Assembly (NCBI RefSeq): GCF_963667405.1
Contig: NZ_OY763408.1
Coordinates: 1,201,757 to 1,265,756 of the forward strand
DNA: 64,000 nucleotides
Direction: 5' to 3'
Origin: an uncultured Sphaerochaeta sp.
GTDB lineage: Bacteria; Spirochaetota; Spirochaetia; Sphaerochaetales; Sphaerochaetaceae
Shown one piece after another: positions 1-8,573 of this stretch; position 1 is the stretch's first letter, and each line of letters starts with the position of its first letter. A model generated the notes under the pieces. The model ran no database searches and was not told where the DNA came from. It saw nothing but the letters and a program-made list of their open reading frames with translations. The position numbers were made by a program, and so were the translations under genes.

Positions 1-1389
1 ACTCTCAATCATTTGGGTGAAAATTTCTGCATGTTGTCTAATTTCAGTACATCTATAATCAGTAATTGGAGCACTAATTCGCTTATGAGTCAAAGAAAAC
101 TCATTTCCAGCCATTAACAAGTTTTCTAATTTATTTAGATCAGGAGCAAGAACTTGAAAGGTTTTACTAGCTAGTCGCATAGCTAGTAATGGATTTCTAG
201 TCGTTAATTCTAAAAGTTTATTGCTCCATAATCCGATTTTGTCTTTTTGATCTTCGACTTCAATAAGTTCAGCAGTAATATCTACCGGCTCATCGTAGAT
301 ATTCGCAAAACTTGTATTCACAGTCTCTGGTTCAACATATATAATTTCACCATTCTCAGAAATCTGTTTGATTGGGAATGGAAGAATTCCGTCCAATCTA
401 GCAAAAGCAATATCAACGTAATAATTAAAATCGAGTGTTTCTAAATTTTCAGTTCCTTTATTTTTAGCTTCAAGAAATGAAGCCGGTTTCTCACCATTTG
501 CCATTGTTGGCTCAATAAGGATCATATCCTGATCATTTCCTAGTGTTGCTAATGATAAATTTGAACTATCGCTAGAGAAAACGAAATAGTCACAAGATTT
601 TGACAAGCGTACTCCAATGTAGGCATGAGAATTAGTAATTATTACCACTGGACGTAGGCCAATTGCTTCAAGAACACTAGTAAATAGAAGGGACATATCA
701 AGACAATTCGCACTTTTCTGGCTGATAATTTCATCAGAGAGCCTAATTCTTTGTCCTTCAGAAAAGCTTGGTAGCATTTCTATGTATCCTATATGTTGTG
801 AAGCAACAGCTTCGAATACAGCAGCTATCTGATCAATGACTTTAGACTTATCAGCTGATTGATATGCATCAAAGTTATCTCTACCAGTGGCTTTGAGCAG
901 AAATTTCCGAGCACAAGCAACAAGGTCAAGAACTTCCTGTGAATTTGGTGTTATAAAAATCGGCAGTTCTTTTGCTATTCCACTCCACTGGTTGAATGGT
1001 TGTACAGTATATTCCGAAATCCTTGTTTCAAGAATAATTCCGTCACTAGTCATCAACCTTGCATAGCATCTACCCTCAATTTCTTCTGTCAATGATCTGA
1101 TTTCATTAGGTTTTAATTTGAGTTCTATTGATCCTTTCACTTCGGAAGAGTAGGAGCTGCATTTGCCTAGCGTCTTTAGATGTATATCTGATACGGATTC
1201 GAAACATTCTGTAAGTGAGATTCTGATTTGGAGATTTGTGACTTTGTCTTCAGCATTATTCTTAACTCGGTAATGCAGGAATAATGGTATTTTAGACCTA
1301 AATTGTGAATAGCAGAAATTTGTTCCTGGTGTTAATTGAATCTCAAATTCCGGTCCAATTGTCTCTTCCATATCCAATTGCTCGTCCAT
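1..1389 (-). CDS. DUF4011-type helicase-associated protein, partial (C-terminus beyond left edge)
   Basis: The reading frame is open from an ATG at 1387-1389 to the window edge (463 codons) and has no stop, so only the N-terminus is present. The start is supported by an AGGAGAG ribosome-binding site just upstream on the minus strand. Residues 1-200 look like a beta-rich domain. Residues about 220-275 resemble a transglutaminase-like fold, with Cys229 (NCLDMSLLF context) and His255 (NSHAYIGV context) placed as a Cys-His pair. From about residue 382 the motif KIGLWSNKLLELTTRNPLL matches the DUF4011 signature. In known families DUF4011 precedes a superfamily 1 helicase and often DUF3320 or a Vsr-like nuclease; those parts would lie off the window. 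Such large proteins occur in antiphage loci (I recall the Hhe type), so a defence role is plausible but unproven. Confidence 0.72.
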   Translation of the reverse strand, partial: MDEQLDMEETIGPEFEIQLTPGTNFCYSQFRSKIPLFLHYRVKNNAEDKVTNLQIRISLTECFESVSDIHLKTLGKCSSYSSEVKGSIELKLKPNEIRSLTEEIEGRCYARLMTSDGIILETRISEYTVQPFNQWSGIAKELPIFITPNSQEVLDLVACARKFLLKATGRDNFDAYQSADKSKVIDQIAAVFEAVASQHIGYIEMLPSFSEGQRIRLSDEIISQKSANCLDMSLLFTSVLEAIGLRPVVIITNSHAYIGVRLSKSCDYFVFSSDSSNLSLATLGNDQDMILIEPTMANGEKPASFLEAKNKGTENLETLDFNYYVDIAFARLDGILPFPIKQISENGEIIYVEPETVNTSFANIYDEPVDITAELIEVEDQKDKIGLWSNKLLELTTRNPLLAMRLASKTFQVLAPDLNKLENLLMAGNEFSLTHKRISAPITDYRCTEIRQHAEIFTQMIES

Positions 1390-1632
1390 AAATGCTCTCC
1401 TAACCAATTAATCGTCTTTCAAAATACAAGACTTGAGCATCTACATTTCCCAACTACATGAAACGGTTGCCTAACAAGTTGTACGAACTGATAATTAATC
1501 TAGTTAGCTATAAGACGCTTTTTCTATTTTATTTGTTTAGTATAAAACTCATTTTCAGTAAATAATAGTCGAAAACGAATTTAGACATGACTAATAGATA
1601 CAGTTTATTATAATAGCACAATCGCGCCCATC

Positions 1633-1658
1633 AAGGACCAGTCTTCGGACTGGTCCTT
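1633..1658. terminator. Hairpin, likely terminator
   Basis: An 11-bp perfect stem (1633-1643 with 1648-1658) closes a TTCG tetraloop and is followed by TTG. The stable UUCG-type loop and the lack of coding around it suggest a terminator or RNA-stabilising hairpin. Which transcript it serves is unclear, because the neighbours on both sides run leftwards. Confidence 0.5.
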
Positions 1659-1671
1659 TGTCATCTCAAGG

Positions 1672-1700
1672 CGAGTGCTACCGTGTGAAGGTAGCACTCG
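1672..1700. repeat. Perfect 11-bp inverted repeat
   Basis: The arms CGAGTGCTACC (1672-1682) and GGTAGCACTCG (1690-1700) are perfectly complementary around a 7-base loop. It sits 13 bases after the preceding hairpin, so the two form a tandem pair. It has no T-tract, and its function is unknown. Confidence 0.6.
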
Positions 1701-1869
1701 AAAGACCCTAACTACAATTCATGATGCGAACATGCAAGATAGTACAGCCGATGAATAGCAGAAAACCTGATAGTAATTGCTTCCTGTAGATATGAATAGG
1801 GAAGCATTAGGTATTGATCCTGTGATGTTCCCACTCATAACGACTGGTTCAATTCTTTTCTAATAGAAA

Positions 1870-1895
1870 AAGCTGCGGAATTCAATCCGCAGCTT
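1870..1895 (-). terminator. Rho-independent terminator of the 1920-3347 lipoprotein gene
   Basis: A perfect 10-bp stem (1870-1879 with 1886-1895) with a 6-base loop lies 25 bases past the stop codon. Read on the minus strand it is followed by a T-rich tract (TTTCTATTA). Confidence 0.75.
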
Positions 1896-1919
1896 ATGAT
1901 GATCTGTTTGTGAGAGATG

Positions 1920-3347
1920 CTAATTGCGAATTACCGCATCGAAATGTACCACCAAGTAAGTATGTGTTCCCACTTCTATACCTTCAAGTGTGTCTCCATA
2001 ATTCAGTTTGGTATCAAATTGTCCTGCAGAAGGACGGCCTGATGGAAGTGTCTCGTACCCCTGAATTTTCACCGCTTCAGAAGTTTGTTTCAGCCGCATG
2101 TTATCCCCGAGAATGATATTCAGTAATCCATCACTCTTCTCATAGGTAACCGTTGCCCCTTCAACCAGATTCTGTCCAGCGTAAATTGAGTGCACGGTTG
2201 TTTCATCATAATTGCCGCTTGCGTCAATGTAGAACCACCAGGAGCTGCCTGCTCCCGCAGAATTACCCGCAAACGCAGTTTCCCCATGGCCTACGAAGGG
2301 ATCCTCACCGTTATTGTCTTCCACCACCGTAAGAGGTGCAAATACATCTACATAAACATCAATCGGTGTGCAATACCCAGCAAAGAAACTCTCAACGAAA
2401 GGAACCACGTTGTATTGAATGGCATAGAACCAGGCGCCTTTCCCTTCATATCCAGGCTCTTCGTTTCCTGCAGCATAAGCAGTCTCACCAGCAAGGGAAG
2501 TACCATCGGTCAATCCTACACTATCTTCAATGAGGGCTGCATGAATGATGAAATAGAAATCGCTTTTGATGATTTGTCCGTATTCATTCACAGAGATTCC
2601 TTCTGGTATTGGAATGATGAATTCAACAGAATCAGCATTGATCTGTTCCTGTGAATACGTCATCTGTCCAGGAGCTGGTCTCTTGGAAGGGAGATCACCT
2701 GCGTTCACATACAGTTCCATATGAACTTCTTGAAGGTCAGCAGCATCATTTGTATCAATGAGGATATGGAAGTTCGTGGAATCGTTGGTGATCGTCACTG
2801 TACCGGCATCATTGTTTTGTCCTGCCCATAGGCCATAGGATTGTGCATAGTACCCTGTGATGAACTCCTCCATTCTCTGCTGAGTGAAATATTGGGTTTT
2901 TTCTTGCCCGATTTTCACCCGTACCGCACCGGCAGGACCCTCGATTGTCTGTTCAACCCCCTGATAATCCTGGTAGGTATAAGAAACAGAATCCCCAGAT
3001 TCCAGCACATTCCCATCCACATCATAGAAGACAAGATCAGTGAGAGGAATAAACTCCATCGGGACATCTGGATTCAAAACATATGGATCCAGATCTACTG
3101 TATATTCTCTCAAGAAAAGGAAGGAATCAACCTCAAGGGATATGACATCCCCTTGTAGCCCCACGTAGGGAACAACGGGGGGAGTGACCACCTGCTTGGT
3201 GGCAATTGCAGGAGCAGGTTTGCCCCGGCTCGCGAGCTCATTGGCTGCATAGGTATCGATGCTGCCAAAATCACAGCCAACCAATGCAATCAATACCGAT
3301 AGTGACACTAAAAGTATCAGTTTACTCATCCTGTGTTTCTTCTGCAT
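1920..3347 (-). CDS. Predicted lipoprotein of unknown function
   Basis: This encodes 475 residues starting at the ATG at 3345-3347, chosen because AAGGAGGT sits 7 bases upstream; the frame extends 11 codons further 5' without support. The N-terminus has a basic start, a hydrophobic stretch and an LVGC lipobox with Cys25, so an exported lipid-anchored protein is expected. The mature part is acidic, rich in Gly, Asp and Tyr and predicted to be mostly beta strand. Two short segments are alike (PSKRPAPGQ and PSGRPSAGQ), hinting at an internal duplication. I do not recognise a family. It appears monocistronic, with its own promoter at 3393-3421 and terminator at 1870-1895. Confidence 0.8.
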   Translation of the reverse strand: MQKKHRMSKLILLVSLSVLIALVGCDFGSIDTYAANELASRGKPAPAIATKQVVTPPVVPYVGLQGDVISLEVDSFLFLREYTVDLDPYVLNPDVPMEFIPLTDLVFYDVDGNVLESGDSVSYTYQDYQGVEQTIEGPAGAVRVKIGQEKTQYFTQQRMEEFITGYYAQSYGLWAGQNNDAGTVTITNDSTNFHILIDTNDAADLQEVHMELYVNAGDLPSKRPAPGQMTYSQEQINADSVEFIIPIPEGISVNEYGQIIKSDFYFIIHAALIEDSVGLTDGTSLAGETAYAAGNEEPGYEGKGAWFYAIQYNVVPFVESFFAGYCTPIDVYVDVFAPLTVVEDNNGEDPFVGHGETAFAGNSAGAGSSWWFYIDASGNYDETTVHSIYAGQNLVEGATVTYEKSDGLLNIILGDNMRLKQTSEAVKIQGYETLPSGRPSAGQFDTKLNYGDTLEGIEVGTHTYLVVHFDAVIRN

Positions 3348-3392
3348 ACCAATGACCTCCTTGGTAATAATAGCTCTCAACTCTGTGAATAC

Positions 3393-3421
3393 ACTCTAAC
3401 ATGTGACTTATGACATGTCAA
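3393..3421 (-). promoter_or_regulatory. Sigma-70-type promoter for the lipoprotein gene
   Basis: On the minus strand TTGACA (3416-3421) is followed after exactly 17 bases by TAGAGT (3393-3398), 45 bases upstream of the start codon. The spacer carries two ACATGT-like half sites, which could bind a regulator. Confidence 0.65.
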
Positions 3422-3923
3422 AAAAATGTAGTAGTGTATAGAAGAAATACTTATATAATTGCAAATTAGTAGTTCACAAATGTATGCAGGATTTTAATAC
3501 CCATGAAAAATTTTGAGAAAAGACATTAGGTATGACATATATTTATGGATAAGAACCGAACAAACCAAACAGGAAAAATCACTTGGATCCAGTCGTTGCC
3601 GAAGGGTCGAAGCCTTGGACTCGCATTCATTTGCTTGTTCTCAAGAATTCCTCAGTAAACTCACCCCAGATAGGAGTATGTCCAACAAGAATTGTTCTGG
3701 AATGGCTATTCAGTAAAACAGAGGGAAGACACAGTATCAAAGGTTCCCATTGGTACTGGAGCTAATGTCTTGGGTAAATGCCTTGCATCCGTTTTCAACT
3801 GTCTTCCATATTGAGATAAATACCACTCTCAACATTTTGTATTTGCCGCCCAATACAACAATGGTAACCGAAGGATTCTCCCCCGATTACCATAGTCAGA
3901 AGTTTATTGGATCTGTCGTTATA
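3422..3923. other. Intergenic region without a supported gene
   Basis: About 500 bases lie between the lipoprotein promoter and the 3' end of the isomerase gene. Short open frames exist on the plus strand (for example 3513-3716 and 3750-3956), but none has a convincing ribosome-binding site or recognisable product. I see no clear terminator or repeat. A decayed gene is possible. Confidence 0.5.
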
Positions 3924-4988
3924 TCAGCAGACAAACTCTCCACTGCCACCAGCTGAAGGATACCTGTTCAGATCATAGGGTGAGAAAATGCCCCTCTCTG
4001 TTACGATACCGGAAATCAGGTGGGGGGGAGTCATATCAAAAGCAGGGTAGTAGCCTTTGATTCCCGTTCCCTCAATGGCAGTTCTCACTCCCATAGCCTG
4101 GAGGGAGAAATCGGGATCACGCATCTCAATGGTTACCGTATCATAGGTGGGATGCCCGATATCCGGAGCACCGCTGACAAACAAAGGAATTCCGAAGTGC
4201 TTGGCACAAATGGCAATCTGGCTGGTCCCCACCTTATTGAACACATAGCCATCGCAAGAAATTGCGTCGGCAGCACAGGTAACCACATCGACATGCTCAT
4301 TGGCCATGACAAAAGCCGGCATGTTGTCCGTGATGACCGTGGTATCAAAACCCATCTCACTGCAAACCGTTGCCGTAAGCCTGGCCCCCTGGAAATAGGG
4401 TCTGGTCTCCGGGCAGAACAGCTTGATGTTGTTTCCCCGCTGCTTGCACACCTTGAGCATCATGCCCACGATGGTCTCGGCAAAACACTGCGTCATGACC
4501 GTCCCATTCTGGGGGAACATATCCACCAGATACTCAGCGGTTCTCGCAATCTTGTTGTATCGGGCATTGTTCGCCTCCACTACATGCTCGCGAATTGCGA
4601 TATCGACAGGGATTCCCGCTTCAAGGGCTCTCTCAGCCACTGGAATGCACGCATCGGTGACCTGAATCATCCTTGTCTTGGTAGTTGGGCGTGCATCAGC
4701 GATGGTGTTTGCTGCCTTTTTGAGATAGGCAAGCTGTGCATCCTTGGCGAGATTCCTGCACTCCCAGGCAGCCAAAGCCATGCCCATCGGGGCTGCAGTA
4801 TAGGGACCGGCACTCTGGGTCACCATATCCCTGATCGCCTGCATCACCTCGGTATGGTGCTTGCACACCACAAAGGCCTTTCTTGCAGGATAGACTCTCC
4901 TGTCCAGGATTCTTACTTCACCAGCATCATACCAAGCAACATTCTCATACTGAAGCATGAACGCAAGGTCTTTGTCAGCTCTTTCCAT
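3924..4988 (-). CDS. mtnA: Methylthioribose-1-phosphate isomerase-like protein (eIF-2B alpha/MtnA family)
   Basis: The 354-residue product has the eIF2B-like fold of MtnA and ribose-1,5-bisphosphate isomerases, which convert an aldose 1-phosphate into a ketose 1-phosphate. Recognisable landmarks are Cys168 (TQCFAET), PETRPYFQGARLTA at about 193-206, and Asp241 with Asn251-Lys252. Cys168 and Asp241 match the catalytic Cys and Asp of MtnA. The start has an AAGGAGT site that overlaps the stop of the upstream DeoR gene, 12 bases away, so the two are one operon. The divergent operon encodes a nucleoside importer, phosphorylase, deaminase and class II aldolase. This isomerase would supply the ketose 1-phosphate for that aldolase. 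The substrate is inferred: 5-methylthioribose-1-phosphate, 5-deoxyribose-1-phosphate or ribose-1-phosphate. Confidence 0.8.
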   Translation of the reverse strand: MERADKDLAFMLQYENVAWYDAGEVRILDRRVYPARKAFVVCKHHTEVMQAIRDMVTQSAGPYTAAPMGMALAAWECRNLAKDAQLAYLKKAANTIADARPTTKTRMIQVTDACIPVAERALEAGIPVDIAIREHVVEANNARYNKIARTAEYLVDMFPQNGTVMTQCFAETIVGMMLKVCKQRGNNIKLFCPETRPYFQGARLTATVCSEMGFDTTVITDNMPAFVMANEHVDVVTCAADAISCDGYVFNKVGTSQIAICAKHFGIPLFVSGAPDIGHPTYDTVTIEMRDPDFSLQAMGVRTAIEGTGIKGYYPAFDMTPPHLISGIVTERGIFSPYDLNRYPSAGGSGEFVC

Positions 4989-5000
4989 GATTTCGACTCC

Positions 5001-5768
5001 TTAGCAACACTTGTATTCAATTCCTATGGTCTTGAACCACTGTACCCATTTTTGCTCAATTTCGCTATCGGTAATGATCATATCCATCGAATCGATGGTG
5101 GCAATGCGATGCACCCCGGACCAACCGAATTTCGTATGATCCGCCACCACATAGCACTTCTTCGACTGCCTGATCATACACTCCCGTATCCGGGCCTCTT
5201 CCTCATTGTGATCGGTGAGGCCGAACTTGACATCAACCGAAGGAGGGCTGACAAAACAGTAGTCGGCACAATACTTCTCCAACGTAGCGATTGCATTGGG
5301 CCCCACCAAGGACCCATTGAGCTTGCGCAGGTTCCCCCCTACACAGATGACCTCGATATTCTCAGAATCACCAAAACTACCTGCCGTGGAAATGGAGTTG
5401 GTGATGACCGTGACACGCTTGTTCATCTCCTTGATCTTGTTCGCTATGTAGCAGGAGGTGGTGCTGGAATCCAGCATGATGCAACTGTCTGCGGTGATGA
5501 GTGAAGCGCAGAACGCACCAAAACGCTGCTTGATGCCCGGCAGCATCATCTGCCTGAAACACTGCGGGGCGGCCAGATCACTCTGATGGATGCGGTATGC
5601 CCCCCCATGGGCTTTTCTCACCCCGATATTCATATCCACGATCTTGTTCAGATCCCTGCGTATGGTTTCTTCGGTGACATTGAAACTCGTACTCAGGTCC
5701 TTGATCATGATGAACCCGTTGTACGGAATCTGGTTGATGATGCTCTGTATTCGTTCCTTGCTCTTCAT
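5001..5768 (-). CDS. DeoR/GlpR-family transcriptional regulator
   Basis: The start at 5768 gives 255 residues (MKSKERIQSI), the usual DeoR length; the frame continues upstream but through the AT-rich operator region. Residues 1-55 form the winged helix-turn-helix with the recognition helix VTEETIRRDLNKI. The rest is the DeoR sensor domain, related to sugar-phosphate isomerases, with DSSTTSCYIA and NSISTAG in the phosphate-binding positions. Proteins of this family usually repress catabolic operons and respond to a phosphorylated sugar. It lies between the isomerase gene downstream and the divergent nucleoside operon. A perfect palindrome 28 bases upstream of its start is a good candidate operator. 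The likely inducer is a sugar phosphate made by the pathway; that is inference. Confidence 0.88.
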   Translation of the reverse strand: MKSKERIQSIINQIPYNGFIMIKDLSTSFNVTEETIRRDLNKIVDMNIGVRKAHGGAYRIHQSDLAAPQCFRQMMLPGIKQRFGAFCASLITADSCIMLDSSTTSCYIANKIKEMNKRVTVITNSISTAGSFGDSENIEVICVGGNLRKLNGSLVGPNAIATLEKYCADYCFVSPPSVDVKFGLTDHNEEEARIRECMIRQSKKCYVVADHTKFGWSGVHRIATIDSMDMIITDSEIEQKWVQWFKTIGIEYKCC

Positions 5769-5796
5769 ACTCAACAAATATACCACCCAATTGTTG

Positions 5797-5816
5797 GCAA
5801 ATAAACATTTATTTGC
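5797..5816. promoter_or_regulatory. Palindromic operator candidate in the divergent promoter region
   Basis: GCAAATAAA and TTTATTTGC form a perfect 9-bp dyad around a central CA. It lies between the divergent deoR-mtnA and nucleoside-importer operons, close to the deoR start, as expected for autoregulation. Confidence 0.6.
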
Positions 5817-5818
5817 GG

Positions 5819-5856
5819 AAATATGGAAGAAAATCTGTTTACTCCCACAAATATGG
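5819..5856. repeat. Direct repeat AAATATGG, two copies 30 bp apart
   Basis: Identical AAATATGG octamers lie at 5819-5826 and 5849-5856. The spacing is close to three helical turns, putting both on one DNA face between the palindrome and the rightward promoter. They may be further regulator sites. Confidence 0.4.
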
Positions 5857-5888
5857 GGAAAAAGTTTGGTTTTGGCCAAAAAAAATAT

Positions 5889-5917
5889 TTGACTTGTGCA
5901 CAAACAGAGTCAATACT
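5889..5917 (+). promoter_or_regulatory. Promoter of the nucleoside import and catabolism operon
   Basis: TTGACT (5889-5894) and AATACT (5912-5917) are separated by 17 bases, with an AAAGGAG ribosome-binding site and the ATG at 5959 downstream. It faces away from deoR and lies within reach of the repeats at 5797-5856. Confidence 0.65.
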
Positions 5918-5958
5918 GATAGACGAATTGCAATGTTTGCTCATGAAAGGAGTGGGAA

Positions 5959-6993
5959 ATGAAAAAGATTTTGATGGTGCTGTTGGTGATTGCTGTTTCT
6001 CTTTCTTGCGCATTTGCCAGTGGGGACAAGGAATCATCTGCCAAGAAGACCGTGACTGCCGCCCTTATCACTAATCCCAAGGGAACGTCCGTTTTCATCA
6101 ATGAAGGAATTGCCGGCTTTGAAAGCGCTTGTGCAAAATGGGGGATCAAGGGCACCGTTGTTGAGTGCAAAGATACCTCTGAGTACGAATCGAACGCTCG
6201 TGCAGCAGCCAATGAGGGGTACGACCTTATCCTGGGTGCTTCCTGGGAAGCAGGTTCCATCATCAGTGAACTTGCTGAAATCTACGACGACATCGCGTTC
6301 GGCATCATCGACACCATGGTGGATTCGCCGAAAGTAAAGTGCGTCAACTACTATGAAGCCGAAGGCGCCTATCTCATTGGTGTCATCGCAGCCCTTACTG
6401 TTGACGGAGCCAGCCACAACTACGGCTCGATCAACGTAAGCCAGAGCGCATCCTCCTTCAAGTGGAGATACGGCTTTGCACAGGGTGTCCTCTCGCTCGA
6501 CCCGAAAGCCAAGTTCACCTTCAACTACGTAAACGGCTATTCGGAAGTGGCTCTTGCAAACGAACTTGCCCGCCAGCAGTATGAGAAGGGATGCCTCTTC
6601 ATCAACAGCTGTGCAGCAGGTGGCGACACCGGCACCTTCCAGGCTGCACTCGACAAGAAGTTCTACACCGCAGGCCAGGATGTTGACCTGACCAGCAAGG
6701 ACAACCCGTACATTGTCACCTGCCAGCTCAAGGGAGCAGGCGAGTCGATCGCATACCTCATCGACCTCTACATGGAAGACAAGTGGAATTCGGACAACGA
6801 GACCCTTGGTGTTGCAGATGGAGCCATCGGTGCAATCTGGGCAACCAAGGATTCTGAGATCACCACCCGTCCTGCACAGCTCTCCGATGCTGACATGGTC
6901 ATCATCAAGCAGGCTGTCGAGGATATCAGAAGCGGCAAGATCAACATGCGTGACATGCCCGAGGAAGTAGCTGGAATCATCCCTCTTATCTGA
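5959..6993 (+). CDS. BMP-family nucleoside-binding protein of an ABC importer (PnrA/TmpC-like)
   Basis: The 344-residue protein has an N-terminal signal (hydrophobic core at 4-16, then SLSC or AFA|SG), so it is either a lipoprotein with Cys17 under a relaxed spirochaetal lipobox or a periplasmic protein. The body matches the BMP/Med family: the TAALITNPKG opening, an EYESNARAAANEGYDLI segment, GYSEVALANELARQQYEKG and an AGGDTGTFQAALDK stretch. The best-known spirochaetal member, Treponema PnrA (TmpC), binds purine nucleosides. The start is set by AAAGGAG 8 bases upstream. It is the first gene of an operon with its ATPase and two permeases, followed by nucleoside-degrading enzymes, which supports a nucleoside ligand. 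A strong hairpin follows its stop codon. Confidence 0.88.
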   Translation: MKKILMVLLVIAVSLSCAFASGDKESSAKKTVTAALITNPKGTSVFINEGIAGFESACAKWGIKGTVVECKDTSEYESNARAAANEGYDLILGASWEAGSIISELAEIYDDIAFGIIDTMVDSPKVKCVNYYEAEGAYLIGVIAALTVDGASHNYGSINVSQSASSFKWRYGFAQGVLSLDPKAKFTFNYVNGYSEVALANELARQQYEKGCLFINSCAAGGDTGTFQAALDKKFYTAGQDVDLTSKDNPYIVTCQLKGAGESIAYLIDLYMEDKWNSDNETLGVADGAIGAIWATKDSEITTRPAQLSDADMVIIKQAVEDIRSGKINMRDMPEEVAGIIPLI

Positions 6994-7015
6994 TAGGGAA
7001 TCATACGTTTGCTAG

Positions 7016-7041
7016 GGCAAAGCGACACCCGTCGCTTTGCC
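7016..7041 (+). terminator. Intercistronic hairpin after the binding-protein gene
   Basis: GGCAAAGCGAC (7016-7026) pairs perfectly with GTCGCTTTGCC (7031-7041) over a 4-base loop. No U-tract follows, so partial termination or 3'-end protection is likely, giving more binding protein than ATPase and permeases. Confidence 0.6.
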
Positions 7042-7064
7042 ATTCTGTAAGATAGGTGTGCACA

Positions 7065-8573
7065 GTGCTGGTAGAAATGAAACACATAACCAAAACCTAC
7101 GGGGCTTTGGTTGCAAACAACAGTATCGATCTTACGCTCCAAAAAGGTGAGATACTTGCTGTGGTAGGCGAGAACGGTGCCGGAAAGAGTACCTTGATGA
7201 AGATACTCTACGGCCTGGAAGCGTACGACAGCGGAGAAATCCTGATCAACGGGGAAAGCAGGAAATTCCGCTCCCCGCATGATGCCATAGACAGCGGAAT
7301 CGGCATGGTACAACAGCACTTCATGCTGTTTCCCCCGTTCACCGCCGCAGAGAACATCGTCTATGGGCATGAACCGAAGAGAAAGGGAATCCTTTTCAAC
7401 CGTGCAGAAGCTTCAGACAAGGTGAAGGAGCTGTGCAAGCGCTATGGCATGTACATAGACCCCAACGTCAAGGTTGCCGACTGTCCGGTAGGCTTGCAGC
7501 AGAGAATCGAGATTCTCAAGGTCTTGTACCAAGGTGTTGAGATCATCATCTTTGACGAACCCTCGGCGGTACTTACCCCGCAGGAAGTGAAGGAACTGCT
7601 CAAGACCATCAAGGACCTGAAACAGGCAGGGAAGTCCATCATCCTCATCACCCATAAGCTGAGCGAGGTCATGGCGGTAGCAGACCGCGTCATGGTCATG
7701 CGCCTTGGCCAACTGATCAAGACCATGCCCATCGGAGAGACAAGCATTGAGGAAATGAGCTTTCTCATGGTCGGCCACAAACTGGAAACACGGGAAATCA
7801 AGAAGATAGGGCAGGGCAGTGCCGTCTTGAAGGTGGAGCACCTCACCCTTGCAGGCTCCGGCGAACGAAACACCCTTGATGATGTGAACCTTTACGTACG
7901 GCGCGGTGAGATCGTCGGCATAGCCGGCGTCTCTGGCAACGGACAGAGCGAGCTCATCCAGTGCCTGACCGGCATCCTGAAATTCCAAGCCGGAAGCGTC
8001 ATCATCAATGACCAGGATGTATCGAATCGTTCGGTTCAGGAGATCAGGGACAGCGGATGCGCCTGCATTCCCGAGGACCGGTACTATTGGGGAAATGCAG
8101 CAGAAGCCACCCTGGTGGAGAATGCCATCATGTCCCATTACAAGAAATCAAACCTGATGCGCTATGGGATTTTTCACAAGAAGAACACCCGGAAATTTGC
8201 AAATGACTGCATGGCTGAGTTTGACGTCAGATACTCCTCCGACCGGCAGGCCACCCAGGAACTCTCCGGCGGCAATGTCCAGAAACTCATCGTTGCCCGG
8301 GAGATCTCCCAGCACTCTCCGTTTCTCATCGCGGCAGAACCGACGCGTGGCATAGACATCGGAGCCATTGATTTCATCCATGGGAAGCTGCTTGAGAAAC
8401 GGGAGAAAGGAGACGGCATCCTGCTCATCTCTTCTGAGCTTACGGAAATCTTTGCACTCAGCGACAGGATCTACGTGATGTATGAAGGAAAAATCGCCGG
8501 AGAATTCTCCCGTGAGGAAGCAACGAGTGACAAGGTCGGCCTGGTGATGATGGGAGGAAACCTCAATGGATGA
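7065..8573 (+). CDS. ABC transporter ATPase, duplicated type, for nucleoside import
   Basis: The protein of about 502 residues has two ATPase domains, as in BMP-linked and ribose-type importers. Domain 1 carries Walker [10 protein letters not shown] near residue 38, a degenerate signature (VGLQQR) and Walker B IIIFDEP. Domain 2 starts near residue 255 with a divergent Walker A ([10 protein letters not shown]), an intact LSGGN signature and ISSELTE in the H-loop region. I take the GTG at 7065 ([10 protein letters not shown]) because AGGTG lies 6 bases upstream; a GTG at 7056 would add three residues. The 3' end overlaps the next gene by 8 bases. Partners are the binding protein before it and the two permeases after it. 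Confidence 0.9.
   Translation: MLVEMKHITKTYGALVANNSIDLTLQKGEILAVVGENGAGKSTLMKILYGLEAYDSGEILINGESRKFRSPHDAIDSGIGMVQQHFMLFPPFTAAENIVYGHEPKRKGILFNRAEASDKVKELCKRYGMYIDPNVKVADCPVGLQQRIEILKVLYQGVEIIIFDEPSAVLTPQEVKELLKTIKDLKQAGKSIILITHKLSEVMAVADRVMVMRLGQLIKTMPIGETSIEEMSFLMVGHKLETREIKKIGQGSAVLKVEHLTLAGSGERNTLDDVNLYVRRGEIVGIAGVSGNGQSELIQCLTGILKFQAGSVIINDQDVSNRSVQEIRDSGCACIPEDRYYWGNAAEATLVENAIMSHYKKSNLMRYGIFHKKNTRKFANDCMAEFDVRYSSDRQATQELSGGNVQKLIVAREISQHSPFLIAAEPTRGIDIGAIDFIHGKLLEKREKGDGILLISSELTEIFALSDRIYVMYEGKIAGEFSREEATSDKVGLVMMGGNLNG

Larger units (their letters stand above)
1390..1919. other. Intergenic region with three inverted repeats
   Basis: These 530 bases separate two minus-strand genes and are AT-rich near the DUF4011 start. 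I find no convincing coding frame. The region holds a perfect hairpin at 1633-1658, a second perfect inverted repeat at 1672-1700, a weaker pair (TGCTTCC at 1778-1784 with GGAAGCA at 1800-1806) and a terminator-like hairpin at 1870-1895. Confidence 0.6.

Noticed and set aside
3513..3956. Three short plus-strand frames in the gap after the first lipoprotein gene
   Set aside because: Weak ribosome-binding sites, no family, and they overlap each other.
4020..5504. Long plus-strand open frame opposite the isomerase and DeoR genes
   Set aside because: It has no family motifs and lies antisense to two genes with clear catalytic and helix-turn-helix motifs and ribosome-binding sites.
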